From: an uncultured Ruminococcus sp.
GTDB taxonomy: Bacteria > Bacillota > Clostridia > Oscillospirales > Ruminococcaceae
Assembly: GCA_947175975.1 (NCBI GenBank)
Contig: CAMWOX010000093.1
Span: forward strand, 1-6,555
Direction: 5' to 3'
DNA: 6,555 nucleotides
Below the pieces are notes generated by a model. That model was given only the letters and a program-made list of their open reading frames with translations, was not told where the DNA came from and ran no database searches. Below, piece after piece: positions 1 through 6,045 of this stretch. Position 1 is the stretch's first letter. Each line of letters begins with the position of its first letter. A program made the translations under genes and the position numbers.

Positions 1-1597
1 CATCATCCTGAATACGGCACTGTGCAGGCTTCATTCCATGTGCCTGGATTTGTTTCTGCACAAGATGTCTCTTAGCAATCTGAAATTTTTCTTCTCGGGT
101 ATAGCTGGAAAGTTCAATAATTTCCATACGGTCTAATAATGGCTCCGGAATCGTATCAAGCGTATTTGCCGTAGCTAGGAACAAAACCCGGCTTAGATCA
201 AATGGCAGTTCCAAATAGTGATCCCGGAAAGCATGATTCTGTTCACTATCTAGCACTTCCAGCATTGCGGATGCAGGGTCTCCCTTATAATCGTTGCCCA
301 TTTTGTCAAGTTCATCCAGTAAAATCAGAGGATTTTTTGTTCCCGCCTGACTGATTGCGGAAATAATTCTGCCAGGCATCGCTCCGACATAAGTCTTTCT
401 GTGTCCACGAATATCTGCTTCATCACGAACACCGCCAAGAGACACTCTCACAAATTTTCTTCCGATCGCCTCAGAAATAGAATGTCCAATCGAGGACTTT
501 CCCACACCCGGAGGACCAACCAGACACAAAATCTGACCTCTCAGATCCGGATTCAGCACACGCACCGCAAGACTTTCGATAATTCTTTCTTTCACTTTCC
601 GCAATCCATAATGATCCTCATCCAGCTTATCCTGGACAGATTTCAGATCCAGATTTTCTTCTGAAAGTTCATTCCAAGGCAGATTCAGACAAGTATCCAA
701 ATAACTTGCAATCACATAAGCCTCCTGAGAAGAAGACGGCATCTGCCGTAATCTGCCTGCCTCTTTGAGCAGTTTTTTCTCACTTTCTTCTGGTAGTCCC
801 AATGCCTGGATTTTTTCAGAATAAGAATCTGCATCATCCATCTCTTCTCCGGTTTCATCCCGCAGCTGTTCCGAGATCACACGCATCTGTTCCCGGAGGA
901 AATACTCTCTTTGTCCCTGGTCAATATGTTCTTGTGTCTTATCATGGATTTCTTTTTCTGCCTCAAGCACTAATGTCTCTTTTGCCAGAATTTGATATAA
1001 CAACTGCATTTTTGCAAACAAGCCATTCTCTTCGAGCAACGCCTGCTTGTCCTTGAAATTCAACATCGTATGAAATACAATTTCCTTATACAGTTCCGCC
1101 GGCTGCTCCTGACACATGACAGAAATAAATAACTCCCTCGGCAACTGGGGGAACAGATCACTGTATCGATCATATACGTTTTTAATCGCACGGATTAGTG
1201 CCTGCATTTCAACATCATCATATTCTTCCTGTTTTTTCTCTGGAATACAACGCACTTCGGCAAAAAGTGCATCTGTTCCTGGCAATTTTTCCGTTGATCT
1301 GATTTTTGCACGATAAGAACACTCGACAAGAATCCTGATCACATCGTCCTGCTTTACGGTTTGTTTGATCTCGGCAACAACACCAACGCTGTACAGATCA
1401 TTTTCTGACGGTGATTCTTCAAAAATATCTTTCTGTGCCGTAAGAAAAACTTTCCTGTCTGTTTTTAATGCCTCTTCCACCGCCTGTACAGACATCGTCC
1501 TTGCAACATCAAAATGCATTACCATATGCGGAAACACAACAGTTCCACGCATTGGCACAATTGGCAGTTTCTGAGCTGATTTCTTTTTTCCCTGCAT
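1..1597 (-). CDS. lon: ATP-dependent Lon protease, N-terminal 532 residues (runs off the left edge)
   Basis: Lon is a cytosolic hexameric AAA+ serine protease that unfolds and degrades damaged and regulatory proteins. I read the frame directly on the minus strand: it opens MQGKKKSAQKLPIVPMRG and stays open to the window edge. Residues about 10-205 are the LON substrate-binding domain (LPIVPMRGTVVFPHM), about 210-330 the helical linker (REYFLREQMRVI at 230-241), and from about 330 the AAA+ module. Walker A is GPPGVGKSS at 361-369; most Lon proteins have T where the first S stands, a conservative change. The pore-loop Tyr-Val is at 403-404, Walker B LILLDELDKM at 424-433, sensor-1 Asn at about 478 and the likely arginine finger in LLDRMEII (R490). 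The Ser-Lys protease domain lies outside the window. The ATG is supported by GAGG seven bases upstream (1605-1608) and an in-frame TGA two codons before it. It has its own promoter and follows clpX after a terminator. Confidence 0.97.
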   Translation of the reverse strand, partial: MQGKKKSAQKLPIVPMRGTVVFPHMVMHFDVARTMSVQAVEEALKTDRKVFLTAQKDIFEESPSENDLYSVGVVAEIKQTVKQDDVIRILVECSYRAKIRSTEKLPGTDALFAEVRCIPEKKQEEYDDVEMQALIRAIKNVYDRYSDLFPQLPRELFISVMCQEQPAELYKEIVFHTMLNFKDKQALLEENGLFAKMQLLYQILAKETLVLEAEKEIHDKTQEHIDQGQREYFLREQMRVISEQLRDETGEEMDDADSYSEKIQALGLPEESEKKLLKEAGRLRQMPSSSQEAYVIASYLDTCLNLPWNELSEENLDLKSVQDKLDEDHYGLRKVKERIIESLAVRVLNPDLRGQILCLVGPPGVGKSSIGHSISEAIGRKFVRVSLGGVRDEADIRGHRKTYVGAMPGRIISAISQAGTKNPLILLDELDKMGNDYKGDPASAMLEVLDSEQNHAFRDHYLELPFDLSRVLFLATANTLDTIPEPLLDRMEIIELSSYTREEKFQIAKRHLVQKQIQAHGMKPAQCRIQDD

Positions 1598-1604
1598 ACT
1601 TCAA

Positions 1605-1608
1605 CCTC
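1605..1608 (-). promoter_or_regulatory. Ribosome binding site of lon
   Basis: GAGG on the minus strand lies seven bases before the lon ATG. It fixes the start together with the in-frame TGA just upstream of the ATG. Confidence 0.75.
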
Positions 1609-1616
1609 ACATTTCC

Positions 1617-1640
1617 AGCATTTCAATGAAGAAAAATGCT
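1617..1640 (-). promoter_or_regulatory. Stem-loop at the 5' end of the predicted lon mRNA
   Basis: The minus strand reads AGCATTT, ten bases, then AAATGCT: a perfect seven-base-pair stem (1634-1640 with 1617-1623). The promoter at 1648-1676 predicts transcription to start near 1641, so the hairpin would sit at the very 5' end, with the ribosome binding site eight bases after it. No U-run follows at once, so it is not a terminator. A role in mRNA stability or translation control is inference. Confidence 0.4.
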
Positions 1641-1647
1641 TTTATTT

Positions 1648-1676
1648 ATTATACTACATTTCCGGACGATTTGCAA
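1648..1676 (-). promoter_or_regulatory. Sigma-A promoter of lon
   Basis: The minus strand shows -35 TTGCAA (1671-1676; five of six consensus bases), a 17-base spacer and -10 TATAAT (1648-1653; perfect). The predicted start is near 1641, giving a leader of about 44 bases. It lies downstream of the clpX terminator, so lon can be transcribed separately from clpPX. Confidence 0.8.
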
Positions 1677-1707
1677 GCGGTAATTTCCGGCGGTCATTTC
1701 TTGCAAA
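1670..1707 (-). repeat. Inverted and direct repeats upstream of lon (possible operator)
   Basis: On the plus strand TTTGCAAG (1670-1677) and CTTGCAAA (1700-1707) form a perfect 8-base inverted repeat separated by 22 bases; the first copy covers the lon -35 box. Between and overlapping them are the direct repeats CGGTAATTTC (1678-1687) and CGGTCATTTC (1691-1700), 13 bases apart. It matches neither the CtsR heptad repeat nor CIRCE. A regulator-binding role is inference. Confidence 0.4.
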
Positions 1708-1735
1708 TACTATCAAAAGCAAGCAGCATTCTGTC

Positions 1736-1795
1736 CAAAATCAGATGAAATAAGCCATAATCCCCCGGTTTCAGACGGTGAGATTATGGCTTATT
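1736..1795 (-). terminator. Rho-independent terminator after clpX
   Basis: A perfect 14-base-pair inverted repeat (1749-1762 with 1782-1795; arm AATAAGCCATAATC) encloses a 19-base loop and begins five bases after the clpX stop codon. The minus strand then reads a U-rich but interrupted tail (CTTATTTCATCTGATTTT). No plus-strand gene ends here, so it serves the clpPX transcript. The imperfect U-tract may allow some read-through into lon. Confidence 0.75.
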
Positions 1796-1800
1796 CTATT

Positions 1801-3078
1801 TTACCATAATTGCACAGTTTTACCACTGTGATCTGTGAGTATGGGAGATTGATTCTCCGTCACACAGGATTCTGTAATTGTAATTTTTGCAATTTCTGTA
1901 TGTGCTGGCAAATGGAACATAGACGACATCAGAATACTTTCCATAATCGAGCGCAGCCCTCTTGCACCGGTTTTCTGAGAAATTGCTTTTCTGGCAATCT
2001 CCCGGAGTGCTTTTTCTTCTACAAAAAGCTCCACCTGATCATAATGGAACAGCTTTGCGTACTGTTTCAAAAGTGCATTTTTAGGAACGGTCAGGATTTT
2101 GACCAATGCTTCCTCATCCAGCTGTTCCAGTGCTGTAATAATCGGCAATCGTCCGACAAGTTCGGGAACCATGCCGAAACGTACAAGATCCTGTGGAATT
2201 ACTTTTTTGAAAATATTATCTTCAGACTGTTTTTTAGAAATCACTTCTGCACCGAAACCAAGTCCGGACGGCTTTGTACGCTTCATGATAATCGGCTCGA
2301 GACCATCAAAAGCACCGCCACAGATAAACAGAATATTTTTCGTATTGATCTGTAAGCATTCCTGATTCGGATGCTTCCTGCCGCCCTGCGGCGGTACATC
2401 AGAAACTGTTCCCTCAATAATTTTCAGCAGAGACTGCTGTACACCCTCACCGGAAACATCTCTTGTCAAAGAAGTATTCTCAGACTTTCTTGCGATCTTA
2501 TCAATTTCATCAATATAGATAATTCCACGCTCAGCCAGTTCAATATCAAAATCTGCTGCCTGAATCAAACGGAGCAGGACATTTTCAACGTCATCGCCGA
2601 CATAACCGGCTTCTGTAATTGTTGTTGCATCTGCAATTGCAAACGGTACAGAGAGAATCTTTGCAAGCGTCTGTGCCAGCAGTGTCTTACCGACACCAGT
2701 TGGACCAAGCAGCAGCACATTGCTTTTCTGGAGTTCCACATCATTGGAATCAGAATCTTCTTCCTGGCTCATAATGCGCTTGTAATGATTATACACAGAA
2801 ACGGACAATGCAATTTTAGCATCTTCCTGACCAACAACGTACTGATCCAGAACCTGTTTCATTTCTGAAGGTTTCAAAAGCTGCGAGGAAGATTTCTTTT
2901 TTTTCTTTGTCTGCTTGCCTTCTTCCAGCGGTGTTGCCGCAGGCCCGAAAATCATGTTGTGACAAGTACAAACGCACTCATCACAGATATGATAAATTCC
3001 GGATGAGAACATACTCATTACTTCATTTTCTGTTTTTCCGCAGAAATTGCAAACGTTATAAGGATGTCTGTCTGACAT
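1801..3078 (-). CDS. clpX: ATP-dependent Clp protease ATP-binding subunit ClpX
   Basis: ClpX is a hexameric AAA+ unfoldase that recognises tagged proteins, unfolds them and threads them into ClpP. The 425 residues match the usual family length. The N-terminal zinc-binding domain has C10, C13, C32 and C35 (CNFC and CDEC), with an extra C37 and C39. A lysine-rich linker (57-62) follows. The AAA+ module has Walker A GPTGVGKT (125-132), pore-1 GYVG (158-161), Walker B IIYIDEID (186-193), pore-2 around 206-212, the RKH loop (234-236), the ClpP-docking loop with LGF (273-275; IGF in many relatives) and sensor-2 GARGLRS (371-377). The ATG is set by the zinc-domain cysteines, since later Met codons would lose them. 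No SD lies just before it; the nearest strong one is 52 bases upstream behind a hairpin. It follows clpP by 67 bases and ends at a terminator. Confidence 0.98.
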   Translation of the reverse strand: MSDRHPYNVCNFCGKTENEVMSMFSSGIYHICDECVCTCHNMIFGPAATPLEEGKQTKKKKKSSSQLLKPSEMKQVLDQYVVGQEDAKIALSVSVYNHYKRIMSQEEDSDSNDVELQKSNVLLLGPTGVGKTLLAQTLAKILSVPFAIADATTITEAGYVGDDVENVLLRLIQAADFDIELAERGIIYIDEIDKIARKSENTSLTRDVSGEGVQQSLLKIIEGTVSDVPPQGGRKHPNQECLQINTKNILFICGGAFDGLEPIIMKRTKPSGLGFGAEVISKKQSEDNIFKKVIPQDLVRFGMVPELVGRLPIITALEQLDEEALVKILTVPKNALLKQYAKLFHYDQVELFVEEKALREIARKAISQKTGARGLRSIMESILMSSMFHLPAHTEIAKITITESCVTENQSPILTDHSGKTVQLW

Positions 3079-3087
3079 AGCACTATT

Positions 3088-3134
3088 GCTGCTGCTGAAA
3101 ACAAGCCAATGATTCCAGCCGCAGCTCTCACCTC
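3088..3134 (-). promoter_or_regulatory. Displaced ribosome binding site plus hairpin before clpX
   Basis: GAGGTGA (3128-3134), a seven-base match to the 16S rRNA tail, is followed two bases later by GCTGCGGCTG (3116-3125), an 18-base loop and CAGCAGCAGC (3088-3097). The arms pair at nine of ten positions with one G-A mismatch. Nine bases then lead to the clpX ATG at 3078. Folded, the hairpin would leave about 11 bases between GAGGTGA and the ATG, a workable distance; unfolded, GAGG is 52 bases away. The sequence is direct observation; the ribosome-positioning role is inference. Confidence 0.5.
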
Positions 3135-3145
3135 TTTTCTGCGTA

Positions 3146-3748
3146 TTATTCTCTTGTTGTAATCACTTTATCAATCAGACCATAAGCCTGTGCCTGTTCT
3201 GCGGTCATATAATTATCACGTTCTGTATCACGCTCAATGACTTCCAGAGGTTGTCCCGTATGCTTGGAAAGCATTTCGTTCATTTTCTGACGGGTTCTTA
3301 CCAGATGATCAGAATGAATTTTAATATCTGTACACTGACCGGACAGACCGCCGGAAATCAACGGCTGATGGATCAGGATTTCGCTGTTTGGCAGAGCAAA
3401 ACGCTTGCCTTTTGCACCGGCTGTGAGCAGGAATGCACCCATGGACGCAGCCATACCCATGCAGATTGTAGATACATCGCATTTAATATACTGCATTGTA
3501 TCATAGATTGCCATGCCCGCTGTGATTGAGCCGCCGGGACTATTGATATAAAGAGAAATATCTTTCTCCGTGTCCTGGCTTTCAAGATACAACAGCTGTG
3601 CAACAACCAAGCTTGCGGTCGTGTCGCTGACCTGATCGCAAAGCATGATAATCCGGTCATTCAACAGACGTGAAAAAATATCATAGGATCTCTCCCCACG
3701 GCTTGTCTGTTCTACGACATACGGCATAGAAGTATTCATAAAATTCAT
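3146..3748 (-). CDS. clpP: ATP-dependent Clp protease proteolytic subunit ClpP
   Basis: ClpP is the serine peptidase that forms the two-ring, 14-subunit degradation chamber used by ClpX. Counted from the start chosen here (200 residues), the catalytic triad is S102 in GMAASMGAF, H127 in ILIHQP and D178 in ERDTERDNYM. INSPGGSITAGMAIYDTM (68-85) is the conserved segment that includes the oxyanion-hole glycines. The N-terminus (YVVEQTSRGERSYDIFSRLL) is the axial loop and first helix, with no long propeptide. The ATG at 3757 would directly abut the AAAGGA ribosome binding site, whereas the ATG at 3748 has it eight bases upstream, so 3748 is preferred; the alternative adds three residues. It follows tig after a hairpin terminator and is co-oriented with clpX 67 bases downstream, most likely as one operon. 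A separate clpP promoter is not obvious. Confidence 0.96.
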   Translation of the reverse strand: MNFMNTSMPYVVEQTSRGERSYDIFSRLLNDRIIMLCDQVSDTTASLVVAQLLYLESQDTEKDISLYINSPGGSITAGMAIYDTMQYIKCDVSTICMGMAASMGAFLLTAGAKGKRFALPNSEILIHQPLISGGLSGQCTDIKIHSDHLVRTRQKMNEMLSKHTGQPLEVIERDTERDNYMTAEQAQAYGLIDKVITTRE

Positions 3749-3756
3749 AGGATTCA

Positions 3757-3762
3757 TCCTTT
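3757..3762 (-). promoter_or_regulatory. Ribosome binding site that decides the clpP start
   Basis: AAAGGA on the minus strand is eight bases before the ATG at 3748 but overlaps the first base of the ATG at 3757. It therefore favours the inner start. The SD bases AGGA can also pair with TCCT just after (loop TGAA), a weak four-base-pair hairpin. Confidence 0.6.
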
Positions 3763-3784
3763 CGTGCTATAAAATATCTCTGAT

Positions 3785-3827
3785 TCCAAAACTCAAAACA
3801 AAGCACGGGCGGACGAATCGCCCGCCC
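3785..3827 (-). terminator. Rho-independent terminator between tig and clpP
   Basis: On the minus strand GGGCGGGCG, ATT and CGTCCGCCC (3807-3827) form a nine-base-pair GC-rich stem with one G-U pair and a short loop. It is followed by the T-rich stretch GTGCTTTGTTTTGAGTTTT. It begins 25 bases after the tig stop codon. The T-run is interrupted, so partial read-through into clpP is possible. Confidence 0.8.
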
Positions 3828-3852
3828 ACACCGGACTATTTTATTTCCTTAA

Positions 3853-5172
3853 TTATGCTTCTTCCACAGGAGCTGTCTCTTCTCCGGATTCACCGGATGT
3901 ATCAGCATTTGCCTTAACCAGTTCAAGAGCCTTTGTCACACGCAGGTCTGTTACATAATCAGCCATAGGCAGACGGCGTTTTACTTCATCAACTGGCATC
4001 TTGTTTGCCTCTGCAATAGGCTTGAGACTTTCATTGATCTCATCATCAGAAACCTGAATATTTTCCAGATCTGCGATTTTTTCCAGAGCAAGACGGAGCT
4101 TGACTTCACTTTCAGCACGGTTACGATTCGTTTCACGGAAATCATTCATATCCATACCTGTGTACTGGAGATATAACTCGATACTCATACCCTGCTGACT
4201 GAGAACCTGCTCAAAGTTTCTTACCAGCTCATCGATTCTATGCTCATACATGCAGTTCGGAATCGGTGTATCTACTTTTGCAATCAATGCATCCATAATA
4301 GCATTGTCAAAAGCAATATCTGCCTCACGGACAGCATTGTTCTCCAGATTCTTTCTTGCATCTTCTTTGTAAGCATCCAATGTCTCAAACTCTGTGGAAT
4401 CCTGGATAAACTCATCGTCTACCTCCGGGAGTTCCTCTACTGTGATACCATTCAGCTTGCATTTAAACACAGCCTCTTTACCAGCGTATTCTTCCATCTG
4501 GTAATTCTCAGGGAATGTTACAGTAATATCAAATTCTTCATTGATATTCTTGCCAACAACCTGATCTTCAAATCCAGGAATAAACTGACCACTGCCAAGA
4601 CGGAGCGGGAAATTCTCGCCTTTGCCACCTTCAAATGCAACACCATCAATGAAACCCTCAAAGTTGATATTTGCTTCATCACCGAGCTGAGCTGCTCTGT
4701 CATCCACAGAAACCAGTCTTGCATTTCTCTGACGAAGTATTTCCACCTGAGAATTTACATCTGCATCTGTTACTTCCTTGACAGTTTTAGCGGCCTTGAT
4801 TCCCTTGTAATCTGTAATCTGCACATCCGGTTTCGTAATGCAGATAGCCTTGAACTGTGCGCCCTCTGTCTTGCTGACTTTCTCAGCAGTCACCTGTGGT
4901 GTGTCTACCAGTTCAAAATCAGCTCCGACAAGTGCTTCCGGCAGTTCTGCATTGATTAACTGATTCAGGGCATCTTCATAGAATACACCCTCGCCCATGC
5001 GTGCCTCAGCCATCTTGCGGCTTACTTTGCCTTTACGGAAACCAGGCAGAGAAATATTCTTTCGTGCTTTCTGGTAAGCACGTTCTACTGCCTGTTCAAA
5101 TTCCTCAGCAGTTACTTCAAATACAAGTTCAACAGTATTGACATCTGTTTTATTTGTAGATTTCAAACTCAT
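3853..5172 (-). CDS. tig: Trigger factor, ribosome-associated chaperone and peptidyl-prolyl isomerase
   Basis: Trigger factor binds the large ribosomal subunit at the exit tunnel, where it shields nascent chains and carries a prolyl isomerase domain. The 439 residues fit the family. Residues 1-about 115 are the ribosome-binding domain with signature GFRKGKVS (44-51); most relatives have P where S51 stands, while the ribosome-contacting F45, R46 and K47 are kept. About 150-240 is the FKBP-type domain (INFEGFIDGVAFEGG, then LGSGQFIPGFEDQVVG at 192-207). About 250-420 is the helical chaperone arm, and the tail is acidic (ESGEETAPVEEA). The ATG at 5172 has GGAGG ten bases upstream. A longer reading from a TTG at 5202 would put that GGAGG inside the coding region and is rejected. 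The gene has its own promoter and is followed by a terminator before clpP. Confidence 0.97.
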   Translation of the reverse strand: MSLKSTNKTDVNTVELVFEVTAEEFEQAVERAYQKARKNISLPGFRKGKVSRKMAEARMGEGVFYEDALNQLINAELPEALVGADFELVDTPQVTAEKVSKTEGAQFKAICITKPDVQITDYKGIKAAKTVKEVTDADVNSQVEILRQRNARLVSVDDRAAQLGDEANINFEGFIDGVAFEGGKGENFPLRLGSGQFIPGFEDQVVGKNINEEFDITVTFPENYQMEEYAGKEAVFKCKLNGITVEELPEVDDEFIQDSTEFETLDAYKEDARKNLENNAVREADIAFDNAIMDALIAKVDTPIPNCMYEHRIDELVRNFEQVLSQQGMSIELYLQYTGMDMNDFRETNRNRAESEVKLRLALEKIADLENIQVSDDEINESLKPIAEANKMPVDEVKRRLPMADYVTDLRVTKALELVKANADTSGESGEETAPVEEA

Positions 5173-5182
5173 CTTACTAGAT

Positions 5183-5187
5183 CCTCC
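5183..5187 (-). promoter_or_regulatory. Ribosome binding site of tig
   Basis: GGAGG on the minus strand lies ten bases before the ATG at 5172. It rules out the upstream in-frame TTG at 5202 as the start. Confidence 0.85.
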
Positions 5188-5223
5188 AGTCGTATACTTC
5201 AAATTTTTTATTTTTAATTAAGT

Positions 5224-5244
5224 TTTACAGGAATTTCCTGCAAA
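5224..5244 (-). promoter_or_regulatory. 21-base palindrome at the predicted tig transcript start
   Basis: The minus strand reads TTTGCAGGAA, A, TTCCTGTAAA: two 10-base arms around a single central base, with one G-T mismatch in DNA that becomes an allowed G-U pair in RNA. The promoter at 5253-5281 places the start near 5245-5246, so the palindrome begins at about +2. It could be a repressor operator in DNA or a stem-loop at the mRNA 5' end; A-rich rather than U-rich sequence follows, so it is not a terminator. Function is inference. Confidence 0.5.
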
Positions 5245-5252
5245 CAAAATCT

Positions 5253-5281
5253 ATTATAACATATCTGTCCGGAATTTTCCA
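5253..5281 (-). promoter_or_regulatory. Extended -10 sigma-A promoter of tig
   Basis: The minus strand shows TGTTATAAT, a perfect -10 (5253-5258) with the extended TG element (5260-5261). The -35 is weak, TGGAAA (5276-5281; four of six), with a 17-base spacer. An extended -10 commonly compensates for a poor -35. The leader would be about 73 bases and AT-rich. Confidence 0.75.
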
Positions 5282-5325
5282 TGTTTTTTTGGAAAGTCAG
5301 AATGATTTCTAAATTTCCTACAAAA

Positions 5326-6045
5326 TCAAAGAATTTTTTCCGGGACAAATTGTAGATAATCACCAGAAATCAGATGATAGCAGATTCCCTGCTCATAGCC
5401 TTTCAATGCTCTGGCATGCGTCATGCCATGTAAATGCCCATAATAGCAATCCTTCACATGAAACTCCTGCATCGTTTCCAATAATAACTGGTTTTTATTT
5501 CCCCAATAGATCGGCGGATAATGCAGAAACACAACCGGTGTCAGATTCGGATACAGGTCTGCGGCTGCTTGCAGGGAACTGCGTAATCTTTGCTGTTCTC
5601 TGGCGAGAATTTTCGCATGATCCTGCTCAGATTCTTTGTTAAGAGCTGTATCATTTGGAATATTCACCCATCCCCTTGTACCACAGACTGCAACCGTCTG
5701 ATAAGCATAGCAGTTATTATGGAGAACCGACAGGCTGTCAAACTGGTTTTTCCGGAAGAAATCCGTCATTTTTTTCATCGAAGTCCACCAGTAATCATGA
5801 TTGCCTTTCAGGATAATTTTCTTTCCAGGCAGTTGATGCAGGAATGCAAAATCAGGCTTTGCCTGTTCCAGCGACATCCCCCAGGAAATATCCCCTGCCA
5901 GGACAATGCTGTCCTCCGGCTTGACAAGTCTTTTCCAGTTTTCTGAAATTTTTTCCTGATAATTCTCCCAGCCATTGAAAACTTCCATTGTTTTTCCAGG
6001 AACACCCAAACTCAGATGTGTGTCCCCCATGACAAATAAACTCAT
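5326..6045 (-). CDS. Metallophosphoesterase, CT488/COG1768 type predicted phosphohydrolase
   Basis: This is a cytosolic calcineurin-like phosphoesterase; the substrate is unknown. The motifs that bind the two metal ions are all present: D8 and H10 in GDTHL, D52 in AGDIS, N82-H83-D84 in KGNHDYWW, H175 in FLHYPP, and H204/H206 in YGHLHG. The NHDYWW extension, the CGTRGW motif (121-126) and the final HLISGDYLQF resemble the family described as predicted phosphohydrolase (COG1768, CT488-like); this rests on memory of the family, not a search. There is no signal peptide or membrane segment. The ATG is needed because residues 2-7 form the first strand before D8, although no SD precedes it. It starts 18 bases after the thrC stop codon, suggesting one transcript and possibly translational reinitiation. 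No convincing terminator follows, so read-through toward tig is possible. Confidence 0.9.
   Translation of the reverse strand: MSLFVMGDTHLSLGVPGKTMEVFNGWENYQEKISENWKRLVKPEDSIVLAGDISWGMSLEQAKPDFAFLHQLPGKKIILKGNHDYWWTSMKKMTDFFRKNQFDSLSVLHNNCYAYQTVAVCGTRGWVNIPNDTALNKESEQDHAKILAREQQRLRSSLQAAADLYPNLTPVVFLHYPPIYWGNKNQLLLETMQEFHVKDCYYGHLHGMTHARALKGYEQGICYHLISGDYLQFVPEKIL

Noticed and set aside
1810..2355. Plus-strand open frame of 181 codons opposite clpX
   Set aside because: It lies antisense inside clpX, the peptide is rich in Cys, Phe and His with no recognisable domain, and it has no ribosome binding site. It is a shadow of the real gene.
3077..3087. TAGCACT at the clpX start resembling half of a CIRCE (HrcA) element
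   Set aside because: The second inverted half GAGTGCTAA at nine bases distance is absent, and the sequence includes the start codon.
3018..3131. 37-codon frame from a GTG (hydrophobic start MRAAAGIIGLFSAAAIVL) overlapping the clpX start
   Set aside because: Its GTG lies within the GAGGTGA sequence itself, leaving no SD spacing, and more than half of it overlaps the zinc-domain coding region of clpX. Most likely chance.
4240..4959. Plus-strand open frame of 239 codons opposite tig
   Set aside because: It is fully antisense to the FKBP and chaperone regions of tig, has Cys/Ile-rich nonsense composition, and shows no SD or domain.
5173..5202. Ten-residue N-terminal extension of trigger factor from a TTG
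   Set aside because: The start is TTG, the GGAGG would fall inside the coding region, and the family normally begins near MSLKST, which has a good SD.
5291..5318. Possible terminator after the metallophosphoesterase gene (GGAAA ... TTTCC with inner AGAA/TTCT)
   Set aside because: The stem is short, AT-rich and interrupted, and an A-run rather than a U-run follows on the transcribed strand.
1598..5325. CtsR heptad operators (GGTCAAA repeats) upstream of lon, clpP or tig
   Set aside because: By eye, neither GGTCAAA nor TTTGACC occurs in the intergenic gaps, although CtsR controls clp genes in many Firmicutes.
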